DNA of 64,000 nucleotides. Source: DAIQNV01 sp038748775 (GTDB taxonomy: Bacteria > Planctomycetota > Phycisphaerae > Phycisphaerales > UBA1924). Under the pieces are notes generated by a model that saw nothing but the letters and a program-made list of their open reading frames with translations, was not told the DNA's origin and ran no database searches. Each line of letters opens with the position of its first letter. Position 1 is the stretch's first letter. Positions 8,519 to 17,446 of the stretch are shown in pieces. The stretch spans positions 310,001-374,000 of the forward strand of contig JBCDIT010000001.1 of NCBI GenBank assembly GCA_038748775.1, read 5' to 3'. The translations under genes and the position numbers were made by a program.

Positions 8519-9379
8519 ATGCTTGAGTCCCTGAGCTTGACCCTCGCGGCCATCGCGTTGATCGCCGCGATCCCGGCCTTCAACGCCGCCAAGAAGCTGC
8601 GATCCAGACTTCGGCGCGTGGAGGCCACACTTCGAGGCCACGTCGCCATCGCCGGGGCCGCCGCCCGGTACGCCGTGGAACGCGACGCGGCGAGCCGACT
8701 CCGCGACGCCAATCGCGAGCCTCACCTCCCGATCGAGTGCCGCGGCGGCTCGGGTGAAGACGTGCTCTTATGGGCCTTGTTCGACGGCAAACTCGACGGT
8801 GGATTTATCGAAGTCGGCGCCTACGACGGCCGCCGGTACAGCATCTCGCACGTCTTCGAAGCGGTCGGTTGGACCGGGCTGCTCGCAGAGCCTCTCCCGA
8901 GCATGGCCAAGCTTTGTGCCGCGTATCGCACCAGGAGCAAGGTCGTCCAAGCGGCCCTCGTTTCTCCCGAACAGGTCGGAATACTGACTCTCGAAATCGT
9001 AGCCGATCAGGGTGAGACGGAGGGCACCATGTCCAGGGTCGTACGCGAAGGCGCAGACCGCGTCGTCGAAGTCGAAGCGATGACAGCCGACGCGGCCCTT
9101 GAGGACATAACCACACCGATCGACTTCGCGGTCATCGACGTGGAAGGGGCCGAAACCCACCTGCTACGAGGATTAGACCTCGACACCCACCCGATCGGTG
9201 TTCTGGTCGTAGAGCACACCGACGTCGAAGGCACCGAAGGTGACCGAGCCGAGAAGATCCGCGTACTGCTCGAGTCGCGCGACTACGAGCGCGTCGCAAG
9301 CATCAATCGAAACGGCTGGTTCATCCGAAACGACCGCACCGACCTCAAGGAACGTTTCGCCTCGCTCATGTTCACCTGA
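8519..9379 (+). CDS. FkbM-type SAM-dependent methyltransferase, membrane-anchored
   Basis: A 286-residue protein. Residues 1-25 form a hydrophobic anchor and residues 25-65 an Arg/Ala-rich helix. The methyltransferase core starts with GGFIEVGAYDGRRYS, the SAM-binding motif I, followed by the acidic LAEPLPSM and the DFAVIDVEGAE motif typical of FkbM proteins, which methylate hydroxyls of sugars or polyketides. It starts 9 nt after the sulfotransferase stop; its own end overlaps that of the converging glycosyltransferase by 8 nt. Confidence 0.82.
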   Translation: MLESLSLTLAAIALIAAIPAFNAAKKLRSRLRRVEATLRGHVAIAGAAARYAVERDAASRLRDANREPHLPIECRGGSGEDVLLWALFDGKLDGGFIEVGAYDGRRYSISHVFEAVGWTGLLAEPLPSMAKLCAAYRTRSKVVQAALVSPEQVGILTLEIVADQGETEGTMSRVVREGADRVVEVEAMTADAALEDITTPIDFAVIDVEGAETHLLRGLDLDTHPIGVLVVEHTDVEGTEGDRAEKIRVLLESRDYERVASINRNGWFIRNDRTDLKERFASLMFT

Positions 9380-10238
9380 GCACCGAACGCTTGACGCGCG
9401 CCCATCGGGCTTTCAGAGGGACACCCCACCGCCGATGCGTGAGTTCCGCAACGACCCTTGGGTAAGTAGTGTCGTCTTTCGCGTGCTTTGCCGCCTTGAT
9501 GGCCATCGCCCGCAATCGATGACGCCACACGGATGAATCGTCGTCCTCATACCACCGTCCCATGAGGTCGAGGAAGCACGAAACGATCACGTCGATCCGC
9601 GCATCGCCCGTCTGGTTGTCGCGGCGTCCCCGGGTAATCAACGTCCCGGGCGCATCGCACGCACAGATCCCCCCGAACGCGCCGGCCCGTCGCATAAAGT
9701 CGCTGTCTTCCCCGTTCTCGAGCGATTCGTCGAAACGAAGATCGCCGATCTGTTCGCGATCAACGATCATCCCGCAGGCACCAAAGATCGGCTCGTCGAC
9801 GCCGAAGATCGCACCGGGCCTCGGCAGCAGCGCGTCGCGATACGCATCTGGCAGAATCAGGCGACGCTCTCGCCCGTCTGCATAGACGCGGATCCGATTG
9901 GGGCAGCCAACCGACGCGCCCGTGCGCACCATCAGTTCCAGCGTCAGGATGATCTCCGGAAGCACGCGATCGTCCGAGTCGCAGAAGCAAATAAACCGGT
10001 CTTTGGCGAGGCCGAGCCCGTTGTTCCGCGCCGCGGCGGGGCCGGCGTTGGCTTGGTGCACCACGCGGACCCGATCATCGTCAAACCCGTCAGGATCGAC
10101 CGGCTCTTGCGAGCCATCATCGACAACGATAACACCTGAGCACCCTCGCACGGCCAAGCAACTCGCGACGGCGCGACGGAGCAAAGCGTCCTGGTTGTAG
10201 GTCGGAACGATGAACTCGATCGTCGGGTCGATACCCAC
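9372..10238 (-). CDS. Family 2 glycosyltransferase
   Basis: A 288-residue GT-A enzyme that transfers a sugar from a nucleotide donor. Motifs: IEFIVPTYNQDALL at the start, VIVVDDGS for the nucleotide, NAGPAAARNNGL, and CFCDSDDRV as the metal-binding DxD. The GTG start at 10238 leaves 4 nt after the stop of the upstream family 4 glycosyltransferase and has GAGGG just upstream; earlier in-frame codons fall inside that gene. Likely role: extension of a surface or storage glycan together with the neighbouring enzymes. Confidence 0.88.
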   Translation of the reverse strand: MGIDPTIEFIVPTYNQDALLRRAVASCLAVRGCSGVIVVDDGSQEPVDPDGFDDDRVRVVHQANAGPAAARNNGLGLAKDRFICFCDSDDRVLPEIILTLELMVRTGASVGCPNRIRVYADGRERRLILPDAYRDALLPRPGAIFGVDEPIFGACGMIVDREQIGDLRFDESLENGEDSDFMRRAGAFGGICACDAPGTLITRGRRDNQTGDARIDVIVSCFLDLMGRWYEDDDSSVWRHRLRAMAIKAAKHAKDDTTYPRVVAELTHRRWGVPLKARWARVKRSVLR

Positions 10239-10242
10239 GCGT

Positions 10243-11322
10243 TCATCCCTCGGTGATGCCGATTTCCCGGGCGACCTCGAGCGTGCCTTCCGCCCAGGCG
10301 TCGACGTTGAGCCGTTTCGCATGCTCGCGGGCCGCGGCGCCCAGCTCGCGCCGACGGGCTTCATCATTCGCAAGCAAGACGAAGGCTTCCGCCATCGAAT
10401 GAGGATCGCCCGGAGCGCAGAGCAACCCGGTCTTTTCGTGTTCCACCAAGTCCCAGCATCCAATGACCTTCGAAGCCACCGACGTGACCCCGAGCGAGCC
10501 GGCCTCAAGGATGACCCGGGGCGACGCTTCGAGCTTTGTCGATAGCGCGAACACGTGGCCAGAAGCAACCTCTCGAAGAGGGTTGTTCAGCCATCCAGCA
10601 AATGTCACGACGTCGCTCACACCGAGGTCCCGGGCAAGAGACTCGAGCGCGTCGCGGTCGCGCCCATCGCCGACGATCTTGAGTTCGATCGAAACTTCAT
10701 GCCGCGCGATCGCGATCGCCCTCAGAAGCGTTGAAACGTCCTTGTGCCGCTCGACAAGCCGGCACACAGTGACGATTCTTAGGGGCTCGGAGCCGGTGCG
10801 CTGGACGTCTTGCGGGTTCAGGTCGGGAAGACGGATGCCCTGACGAACGAGCCGAAGCACCCGTTTGTGCGACGGCAAGCGTTCGAGCGTCCACTCGTAC
10901 ATCGTGATGGTGGGCACCAGCAGTCGGTACCTGCTCGCGGGCCGTGCCGTGTACATCAAGCGGCGAAGCGGACCAACGCGAGCGCCGAACTTGAAGAGGT
11001 GCAAAGACTCGACGACCCGCACCCCACCGGTCGTGAGCGGCAACGCGAGCCGCGTGTCCGGCGGAAACGCCCCTGTCATGAGCCGCACCATGTCCGGGTT
11101 GAGGTCTCGAATTCGGCGCCCCGTCTCGCGCGCGTCGTCCTTCGCGTCGGGGTACAACTCGAGGCCCTCGCAGAGTTCAGCCTCACGATCACCACGCGGC
11201 TCAGCATCAGGTCCGACAATCGCGACGTCGCACCCTCGCTTCGCAAGCGCCCAACCCAGTTCCATCGAAGTCATTCGGACGCCGCCCAAGCCGAGCGAGC
11301 GAGAGGCGATCACGACACGCAT
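10243..11322 (-). CDS. Family 4 glycosyltransferase
   Basis: A 359-residue GT-B enzyme. The N-terminal Rossmann half begins MRVVIASRSLGLGGVRM. The C-terminal half carries IVTVCRLVERHKDVSTLLRA, ELKIVGDGRDRDALE and the E-x7-E donor motif in EASPRVILEAGSLG, as in GT4 hexosyltransferases. It is the first gene of a two-gene minus-strand transcript with the GT2 enzyme. Donor and acceptor cannot be told from sequence. Confidence 0.9.
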   Translation of the reverse strand: MRVVIASRSLGLGGVRMTSMELGWALAKRGCDVAIVGPDAEPRGDREAELCEGLELYPDAKDDARETGRRIRDLNPDMVRLMTGAFPPDTRLALPLTTGGVRVVESLHLFKFGARVGPLRRLMYTARPASRYRLLVPTITMYEWTLERLPSHKRVLRLVRQGIRLPDLNPQDVQRTGSEPLRIVTVCRLVERHKDVSTLLRAIAIARHEVSIELKIVGDGRDRDALESLARDLGVSDVVTFAGWLNNPLREVASGHVFALSTKLEASPRVILEAGSLGVTSVASKVIGCWDLVEHEKTGLLCAPGDPHSMAEAFVLLANDEARRRELGAAAREHAKRLNVDAWAEGTLEVAREIGITEG

Positions 11323-11371
11323 TCCGCCAGGTTAGTCACCTGAGCGGCCCAAAACCTCATCGTGTGAGAGT

Positions 11372-11776
11372 TCAGAGCCCGATTCTTGTGAGGATCTTCT
11401 CCAAGATGTCACGCTCGACGCCGCCGCCTTCGCCCAAACCCGAAGCCACACGCACCTCGGTGGTCGTCAGCGTCCGCTTGACTCGAACCACCGTCTCCCG
11501 GGCGTGCCCAGAAAAGTTGGGCTGAGCGATGACCCGGCCGTGGTCCAGCGTGGCGGTCGATTCGATGACGACCAACCCACGCTCCGAGAGGACGTCGGTC
11601 GCCGCGGCGACCACCGCCGGCACTGGGGTCTCGGCCGGAAGAGCGCTGCTTAGACCCTGGCCGAACGATGACGCCCTTATCGGCGACCGCCCCTGCCAAC
11701 CGGGTGCGACGCACCCGGACGCCAACAGCGTTGTGCCGAGGAGCAAGGTCAGATTGGGTCGACGCCTTTGATCCAT
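11372..11776 (-). CDS. Small lipoprotein of unknown function
   Basis: A 134-residue protein with a lipoprotein signal: an RRR positive end, a hydrophobic core and the lipobox LLASGC (Cys about residue 22). The mature part ends in amphipathic stretches such as VSERDILEKILTRIGL-like sequence and DVLSERGLVVIES. I do not recognise the family. The start lies inside the 3' end of the NYN-domain gene (28-nt overlap), so it is translated from the same transcript. Confidence 0.65.
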   Translation of the reverse strand: MDQRRRPNLTLLLGTTLLASGCVAPGWQGRSPIRASSFGQGLSSALPAETPVPAVVAAATDVLSERGLVVIESTATLDHGRVIAQPNFSGHARETVVRVKRTLTTTEVRVASGLGEGGGVERDILEKILTRIGL

Positions 11777-12564
11777 CGTGACATATCGAGATCGTCTTCC
11801 GAGACCACATCTCGCCACTCCTCGAGGGCAGCGCGGAGGGCGTCGTCGATATAGAGCATCCGGGTAACGCCGGGCTGGTCCGACATCGGAGCCGACTCGG
11901 GTTCAGGCTGTGGTTCTGGTGCAGGCCCAGGAGCCGGCTCCGGAGTCGGGATCGCTGGAAGACCAAGTCGATCTCCAAACGCTGTATCAGTAGTTGTTTG
12001 TGTTTTCTCGTGCGCTTCTGCCGCCGCCTTCGTCCGGGCACGCTCGAGATATTCTGTCTTCACCGATTGCGGGGAATCGGTCGGCGGGGACTCGAATCCG
12101 AATTCCGTCATCCACGCCGCGACCGAGTATGGGTCAAGCGGAACTGCGGCCCTGGGTGCCCACCCGCCGGTCTTGTCCCGGATTGGAATCTGGCGATGGT
12201 CGTCGAGGAGGTGCTTGAGGAAGTCACGACTCGATAAACCCTCTGCGCGACCACGCTTGGCAGCCCGTTGCAGCCGTCGATCACTGCTCACCACCGTCAG
12301 CGTTCGACCTTTCGTATAGCGATCGATGAGCCGCTCGATCAGGTCATCTGCCTCACGCTCAGCCCCGCTGAAGAGCACCCGGGCGTGCCCAAAGCTGACA
12401 CCTCGATCCTTTGATCCGATCCCATCGCAGACCACCGTGAGCTCGCGGTCCGCGTAGCGACTGTGGGCGATCAGCCGGATCAACCCAGGAACATCCTGAC
12501 CAGCCAGGTCGGGCGGAAGCACGCCGACGGTATGGAGCACGTTGTAGGCGTCTACCAAAAGCAA
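11749..12564 (-). CDS. NYN-domain (YacP/Rae1-like) protein with extended tail
   Basis: A protein of about 271 residues. The N-terminal 150 residues resemble YacP-type NYN/PIN-like nucleases: LLLVDAYNVLH with the first catalytic Asp, ELTVVCDGIGS, SGAEREADDLIERLID with the acidic pair, and LTVVSSDRRLQRAAK. In Bacillus the family cleaves mRNA at the ribosome. The tail (residues 160-271) has a long Pro/Glu/Ala linker. The TTG at 12564 is chosen because GAGGG lies 6 nt upstream and the fold begins there; upstream in-frame sequence would overlap the divergent rpsU gene. Confidence 0.72.
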   Translation of the reverse strand: MLLVDAYNVLHTVGVLPPDLAGQDVPGLIRLIAHSRYADRELTVVCDGIGSKDRGVSFGHARVLFSGAEREADDLIERLIDRYTKGRTLTVVSSDRRLQRAAKRGRAEGLSSRDFLKHLLDDHRQIPIRDKTGGWAPRAAVPLDPYSVAAWMTEFGFESPPTDSPQSVKTEYLERARTKAAAEAHEKTQTTTDTAFGDRLGLPAIPTPEPAPGPAPEPQPEPESAPMSDQPGVTRMLYIDDALRAALEEWRDVVSEDDLDMSRWIKGVDPI

Positions 12565-12751
12565 CCCAAACCCTCGTCGGCTGACCAGAAGGGTAACCAG
12601 CCTCGACCGCCCCGAACACTTGATCGGGCGCCTCGGCGCGTCGATACTTGAGGCCCGTCTGTCGGAAGACGGGAACGCGGCCGGGGCCTCGCCGATTCCC
12701 CGAGCTCGAAACCCCTTCGGCGACAAAGCGTCTCGAAAGAACGGAGTGCTG

Positions 12752-12946
12752 ATGGCGATTCGGATCAAGGCCCGCGGCGGTGAGAGCGTCGAGCAGATGA
12801 TGCGTCGCTTCAAGAAGCTGTGCGAGAAGGAAGGCCTGACGAAGGACATCAAGCGCAAGGAGTTCTACGAGAAGCCTTCCGAGCGTCGCCGTCGCGCCGC
12901 CCGCAAGGCTGAGAACCGGCGCTTCAAGACCGACCTGGGTCGCTAA
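12752..12946 (+). CDS. rpsU: Ribosomal protein bS21
   Basis: A 64-residue basic small-subunit protein located near the 3' end of 16S rRNA and the anti-Shine-Dalgarno. It begins MAIRIKARGGESVEQMMRRF and ends in a long arginine-rich helix (PSERRRRAARKAENRRFK), the normal bS21 pattern. CGGAG lies 6 nt before the ATG and a terminator hairpin follows. It is divergent from the NYN-domain gene. Confidence 0.96.
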   Translation: MAIRIKARGGESVEQMMRRFKKLCEKEGLTKDIKRKEFYEKPSERRRRAARKAENRRFKTDLGR

Positions 12947-12980
12947 ACCGTTTCCTTCCTGAACATCCGGATCGCTGTCG

Positions 12981-13007
12981 AGCACCGCGCCCGACGCGCG
13001 GTGCTTT
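12981..13007 (+). terminator. Terminator after rpsU
   Basis: A 10-bp perfect stem (AGCACCGCGC with GCGCGGTGCT) closes a 5-nt loop and ends in a short T run, 34 nt after the rpsU stop. The T tract is short, so termination may be partial. Confidence 0.7.
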
Positions 13008-13071
13008 CATGCGCGCACGCATAACGGTCGATTCCCCGTTGCGTACCCCGATGTCCGAAGGCTGGGAGTGC

Positions 13072-13077
13072 TATATT
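13072..13077 (+). promoter_or_regulatory. Extended -10 promoter element for hppA
   Basis: TATATT preceded by TG at the extended -10 position (TGCTATATT) stands about 93 nt before the hppA start. No good -35 is visible, consistent with an extended -10 promoter. The resulting leader would be about 85 nt. Confidence 0.4.
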
Positions 13078-13169
13078 CCGCCCCCCGACCGGGTTGGGGC
13101 ATCCCAGCGCGATCGGACTCCGGGGTCGTCCAGCGCACGCCACCGCTCTCCTTAATAGAAAGACCTGCG

Positions 13170-16043
13170 ATGATCGAGCCTCTCAGTCATTTGACGACAC
13201 TCGCCGCCCTTGGCGACATCCCTTGGCCCTTCTGGCTCGCGCCGGTGGGCGGCGTCGCCGCTTTGATCATGGCCACCCAGTTCCGCGGGTCGGTCATGAC
13301 CAAGACCGAAGGCGATGAGGACATGGTCACCATCGCCCAGCACGTCCGCGACGGGGCGATGGCGTACCTGACCCGCCAGTACAAGGTCGTCGCCGGCGTC
13401 TTCGTGGCGCTGCTTGTCTTCCTGGCCGGCATGGCGGCCCTGAACCTGCAGAGCTGGATCACCCTGCTCGGCGTCCCCGTCGCCGGCATCCTCAGCGGCC
13501 TCTGCGGCTGGTTCGGGATGAAGATGGCCACCGACGCGAGCGCCCGCACCGCGGCGGCCGCCAAGAACTCGCTCAACGAGGGCCTGACCGTCGCGTTCCG
13601 CTCCGGCGCCGTCATGGGCCTGGTCGTGGTCGGGTTCGCGATCATCGACATCTCGGTGTGGTTCGCGATCTTCAACGTCACCGGGCTCGCCGGCGACCTC
13701 CCGGCCCTGACCAGCGTCATGCTGAGCTTCGGCATGGGCGCCTCGACGCAGGCGTTGTTCGCCCGCGTCGGTGGCGGCATCTACACCAAGGCCGCCGACG
13801 TCGGTGCCGACCTCGTCGGTAAGGTCGAGGCGGGCATCCCGGAAGATGACCCACGCAACCCCGCCACCATCGCCGACAACGTCGGTGACAACGTCGGCGA
13901 CGTCGCCGGCATGGGTGCCGACCTCTACGAGTCGTACTACGGCTCGATCCTCGCGACGATGGCCCTCGGCGTCGCCGCGGCCTTCGCCCTCCCGGGCGAG
14001 AACACCACGCTCGCCTTCACCCTCGCCGCGGCCCCGCTGGGCTTGGCCGGCCTGGGCATCCTCTGCTCGATCGGCGGCATCTTCACCGTCAAGGCGAAGG
14101 AAGACGCCTCGTTCAGCGACCTTCTCAAGGGCCTGCACAAGGGCGTGTACGTCGCCTCGGGCATGATCATCGTCGCCGCCCTTGCCCTTCTGTACTTCCT
14201 GTTCAGCGGTGGCCCGGGCGAAGCCCTGAGCGGCATCACCAGCTGGTGGGGCCTCGGCCTCTCGATCGTCTCGGGTCTCGTCGCCGGCAACGTCATCGCC
14301 AGCGCCACCGAGTACTACACGTCGTATGAGCACCCCCCGACCCAGCGCATCGCCCAGCAGGCCCTGACCGGACCGGCGACTGTCATCATCTCCGGTATTG
14401 CCGAAGGGATGAAGTCGACCTGGGCCAGCCTCATCACCGTCGTCGTCGCGATCCTCGCCGCGTTCATCTTCGCCGGCGGTAAGGAAAGCTTCCTCATGGG
14501 TCTGTACGGCGTCGGCATCGCCGCCGTCGGCATGCTCAGCACGCTCGGTATCACGCTCGCGACCGACGCCTACGGGCCGATCGCCGACAACGCCGGCGGC
14601 AACGCCGAAATGACCAGCCAGCCCCCCCACGTCCGCGAGCGAACCGACATGCTCGACTCGCTGGGCAACACGACCGCCGCGACCGGTAAGGGCTTCGCCA
14701 TCGGCTCGGCCGCTCTCACCGCCCTGGCCCTCTTCGCCGCGTACATCCAGGTCGTCCAGACCCAGATCACCACACAGTCTGAGACCTTTGTCGACAAGGG
14801 CTCGTACGCCGCTCCGGCAGACGCCGAGGCGTACGCGATCTACGAGGGTTACGGGAAGTTCGCGGTCGTCCTCCCAGGCGCCGGTGAAGACGGCGCCGAC
14901 CTCGTCGACGGGGGCATGCTCGTCGACCACACGCAACTCGCGAGGGGGGACCGTGATCACATGGAGATCGGTCTTGTCCTGCCGATCGTGTTCGACCACG
15001 ACCACGATGAGGAGCACCACGATCACGGCGGAAACGCCGTGACCGAAGCGGTCGACGCAGCAACCGAAGCGCTCACCGGTGATGAAGCTAGTGACGAAGC
15101 CGGTGACGACACCGACCACACCCACGCCACGCACCACACCGACGACCGCGTCTACACGATCGCCGGCACCTTCCCGCACGGCGACCACGACCACACGGTG
15201 AACTTCGACATCATCTCGACCCGCAACGGCGGCGTCTCCGACGTCCTCGCGTTCTACGACGTCACGCTCGCCAACCCCCGCCTCCTGGGCGGCATCTTCA
15301 TCGGCGTCATGCTCGCGTTCCTCTTCTGTGCTCTCACGATGAACGCCGTAGGCCGCGCTGCGTACGCGATGATCGACGAGTGCCGCCGCCAGTTCGGCAA
15401 GATCCGCGAAGCCCTCCGCAAGAACGGGATGCCCGAGGATCAGGTCTCCAACCCGGACAACTGGCCCAAGGAAGGCGTCGACCTCGACGGCGAGCACTAC
15501 CCCAACTACGCCGACTGCGTCGACATCTCGACGAAGGGCGCCCAGAAGGAAATGGTCATCCCGGCCGTCCTCGCGATCGTCATCCCGATCCTCGTCGGCC
15601 TCACCCTCAGCGTCCCGGGCGTCATGGGCCTCCTCGCCGGTGGCCTGACCTCAGGTTTCGCGGTCGCGGTCTTTATGGCCAACGCCGGCGGCGCGTGGGA
15701 CAACGCCAAGAAGCTCCTCGAGTCGTACGGCCGTATCTCGGCCGATGACTTCCTCGACAACGAGGGCGTCCGCAACCAGATCCCGGCCGCGATTCGCGAG
15801 AACATCGCGGCCCGCGCCCAGGACATGCGGGCAGCCGGCAACGGCGCCGGCCTCGTCTACGGCAAGGGTTCGGAAGACCACAAGGCCACCGTCGTGGGCG
15901 ACACCGTCGGTGATCCGTTCAAGGACACCTCGGGCCCGAGCCTCAACATCCTCATCAAGCTCATCTCGATCGTCAGCGTCGTCTTCGCTGGCCTCGTCGT
16001 CGCGTACGGCCCGGTGATCGGCGGGCTACTCGGCCTGAGCTAA
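13170..16043 (+). CDS. hppA: Membrane-bound ion-pumping pyrophosphatase with large His-rich insertion
   Basis: Couples pyrophosphate hydrolysis to H+ or Na+ export across the cytoplasmic membrane. Catalytic loops are complete: DVGADLVGKVEAGIPEDDPR, DNVGDNVGDVAGMGADL, DAYGPIADNAGGNAEM and KGSEDHKATVVGDTVGDP. Ala503 in GNTTAATGKG is the residue type found in potassium-dependent enzymes (potassium-independent ones have Lys there). The protein is 957 residues, against roughly 660-820 in the family. The excess lies between two membrane helices (about residues 530-700) and is rich in His, Asp and Glu. The ATG at 13170 is the natural start; a strong terminator follows the stop. Confidence 0.95.
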   Translation: MIEPLSHLTTLAALGDIPWPFWLAPVGGVAALIMATQFRGSVMTKTEGDEDMVTIAQHVRDGAMAYLTRQYKVVAGVFVALLVFLAGMAALNLQSWITLLGVPVAGILSGLCGWFGMKMATDASARTAAAAKNSLNEGLTVAFRSGAVMGLVVVGFAIIDISVWFAIFNVTGLAGDLPALTSVMLSFGMGASTQALFARVGGGIYTKAADVGADLVGKVEAGIPEDDPRNPATIADNVGDNVGDVAGMGADLYESYYGSILATMALGVAAAFALPGENTTLAFTLAAAPLGLAGLGILCSIGGIFTVKAKEDASFSDLLKGLHKGVYVASGMIIVAALALLYFLFSGGPGEALSGITSWWGLGLSIVSGLVAGNVIASATEYYTSYEHPPTQRIAQQALTGPATVIISGIAEGMKSTWASLITVVVAILAAFIFAGGKESFLMGLYGVGIAAVGMLSTLGITLATDAYGPIADNAGGNAEMTSQPPHVRERTDMLDSLGNTTAATGKGFAIGSAALTALALFAAYIQVVQTQITTQSETFVDKGSYAAPADAEAYAIYEGYGKFAVVLPGAGEDGADLVDGGMLVDHTQLARGDRDHMEIGLVLPIVFDHDHDEEHHDHGGNAVTEAVDAATEALTGDEASDEAGDDTDHTHATHHTDDRVYTIAGTFPHGDHDHTVNFDIISTRNGGVSDVLAFYDVTLANPRLLGGIFIGVMLAFLFCALTMNAVGRAAYAMIDECRRQFGKIREALRKNGMPEDQVSNPDNWPKEGVDLDGEHYPNYADCVDISTKGAQKEMVIPAVLAIVIPILVGLTLSVPGVMGLLAGGLTSGFAVAVFMANAGGAWDNAKKLLESYGRISADDFLDNEGVRNQIPAAIRENIAARAQDMRAAGNGAGLVYGKGSEDHKATVVGDTVGDPFKDTSGPSLNILIKLISIVSVVFAGLVVAYGPVIGGLLGLS

Positions 16044-16070
16044 GGCTCGACGACTCAAAGTCACTTCGAA

Positions 16071-16095
16071 CGCGGGCCTTCGGGCCCGCGTTTTT
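16071..16095 (+). terminator. Terminator after hppA
   Basis: An 8-bp GC stem (CGCGGGCC with GGCCCGCG) closed by a TTCG loop and followed by TTTTT, 28 nt after the hppA stop. A textbook intrinsic terminator. Confidence 0.92.
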
Positions 16096-16172
16096 CATTG
16101 CGCGAAGCCAGCGACTCTCTGTTCCCAAGTCACCGACAGAGGAGAGGTCGGCGCATCGAGCGGATCACGCGT

Positions 16173-16199
16173 CAACGAGCCCTGAGCGTCAGCGAGGGG
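16173..16199 (+). repeat. Dispersed repeat family B, divergent copy
   Basis: This stretch starts CAACGAGCCC and ends AGCGAGGGG. It matches the arm of the inverted repeat at 31396-31421 except for a few central and terminal bases. It is a third, lone copy of that sequence. Confidence 0.55.
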
Positions 16200-16388
16200 C
16201 TCATGGTCAGAGCAATACACTCGAACGTGAAATCGCGCACGGATTCGTGCGTGACACGAATCTCCGTGACTTGACATCAGAGCCATGCTCCGCTCAGCTC
16301 TGACTGCGATACAAGCGTCCATCGGATTCACACAGAAACGCCCACGAACGCCCGGCAAGTACACGCCCCAAGTGCGTGCTTCAGCCGT

Positions 16389-16425
16389 CCGTTCGTGGGC
16401 TTCGCTTTGCTCAGACCACGGCACC
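16389..16425 (-). repeat. Dispersed repeat family A, copy 2
   Basis: The inverted counterpart of 4185-4221: 37 nt with one mismatch, in the gap between two convergent genes, as is the first copy. The shared intergenic position argues for a mobile or regulatory element, not a gene fragment. Confidence 0.7.
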
Positions 16426-16451
16426 GCATGCCGGCACTATGCCGCGTGATG

Positions 16452-17381
16452 TTAACCCTGGCTGCCCTGAAGTGCCGCCATCACCTCGTCCGGATCCGCA
16501 CGCTTCGTGTAATCCGCATCGAGGAACGAGTACGTGATCTTGCCGTCCTGGCCGATGACGTAGGTCGCTGAGAGTGGGAGTTCGTTCGACTCGTTGCCGT
16601 TGTATTCGAGCAGGTTGAGCCCGAGTTCGCGGTACTTGTCGGCGACGGCCGGCATGAGTTCGAAGACGACTCCGTACTGCTTGGCGACGACGTTGCGGAC
16701 GTCGCTCAAGACCGCAAAGTCGAGTTCGTTCTTCTGGCGGGTGTCGAGGCTCTTGTCGGGCACCTCGGGGCTGATGGCAACGAGCGTCGCGCCCGCGGCC
16801 TTGATGTCATCCAGACGCTCCTGGTAGGCCCTGAGCGTGATGTTGCAGTAGGGGCACCAGCCGCCGCGGTACCACACGAGGACGACCGGGCCCTCGCCCA
16901 GCAGTTCGGCGAGCGAGACCGAGCGACCGACCGCATCCGGGAGAACGAACTCGGGGGCGTCGTCGCCGACGTTCTTGGCACTGGCCAGGATCCCGCTGTT
17001 CTCGACGTCGGCGATGCCCTCGGCAAAGAGCTCCTTGATGTCCGGGGAAAGCCGCGTCGTCGATGCCTCACGGGCCTCGTCGAGGGCCTTGGTCAGTGAG
17101 CCCCCGCTCGTTGCGTCCTGTGCCATGTCGTTCCCTTGCTGCTTGAGGCTGTCGGCCAAACCCTGGAGCTTGGCGTCCGCTTCTTCGGTCGCGTTCGGAT
17201 TGGTGACCTCTGTGTTCGACGTGATATCCGTCGACGCTCCTGTGGATTCGCCCGTCGATTCGGTCGCCGTTTCCGACTCCGTGGACGTCGAGGCCGATTC
17301 GCTCGAACTCTGCCCACACGAGGCGAGCGTGAACACGACACCCGCCAACCCAACCGCCCCGACCAAGTTCATTGCCTGCAT
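16452..17381 (-). CDS. Peroxiredoxin-like (AhpC/TSA) lipoprotein
   Basis: A 309-residue protein. The lipoprotein signal ends in LASC (Cys about residue 22). A Ser/Thr/Glu-rich linker (25-70) and a helical segment precede a thioredoxin-fold domain (about 140-305). The active site GGWCPYCN has two Cys, and PEFVLPDAVGRSVSLAELL plus VLVWYRGGWCPYC are typical of the AhpC/TSA superfamily. It probably reduces peroxides or disulfides at the outer face of the membrane; the electron donor is unknown. It lies 65 nt after the dehydratase gene on the same strand. Confidence 0.85.
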   Translation of the reverse strand: MQAMNLVGAVGLAGVVFTLASCGQSSSESASTSTESETATESTGESTGASTDITSNTEVTNPNATEEADAKLQGLADSLKQQGNDMAQDATSGGSLTKALDEAREASTTRLSPDIKELFAEGIADVENSGILASAKNVGDDAPEFVLPDAVGRSVSLAELLGEGPVVLVWYRGGWCPYCNITLRAYQERLDDIKAAGATLVAISPEVPDKSLDTRQKNELDFAVLSDVRNVVAKQYGVVFELMPAVADKYRELGLNLLEYNGNESNELPLSATYVIGQDGKITYSFLDADYTKRADPDEVMAALQGSQG

Positions 17382-17446
17382 CTTTCGAGTCCTTCCGTGT
17401 GAGTGCGCGAACCCGCAACTCCAAGATCCTATTCCCTGGCGTCACG

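Larger units (their letters stand above)
16096..16451. other. Non-coding gap holding dispersed repeats
   Basis: The 356 nt between convergent hppA and the peroxiredoxin-like gene show no convincing coding frame. They hold one copy each of two repeats found elsewhere in the window: family B at 16173-16199 and family A, inverted, at 16389-16425. The frame that runs across the region on the minus strand starts inside repeat A and has no family features. Confidence 0.6.

Noticed and set aside
13152..15497. A 781-codon open frame on the minus strand opposite hppA
   Set aside because: It mirrors the GC-rich codons of hppA, is Asp/Gly/Arg/Val-rich, and has no domain or ribosome site; the plus strand is clearly the real gene.
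16095..16424. A 109-codon minus-strand frame in the gap after hppA
   Set aside because: It begins inside a dispersed repeat and has no ribosome site or recognisable sequence.
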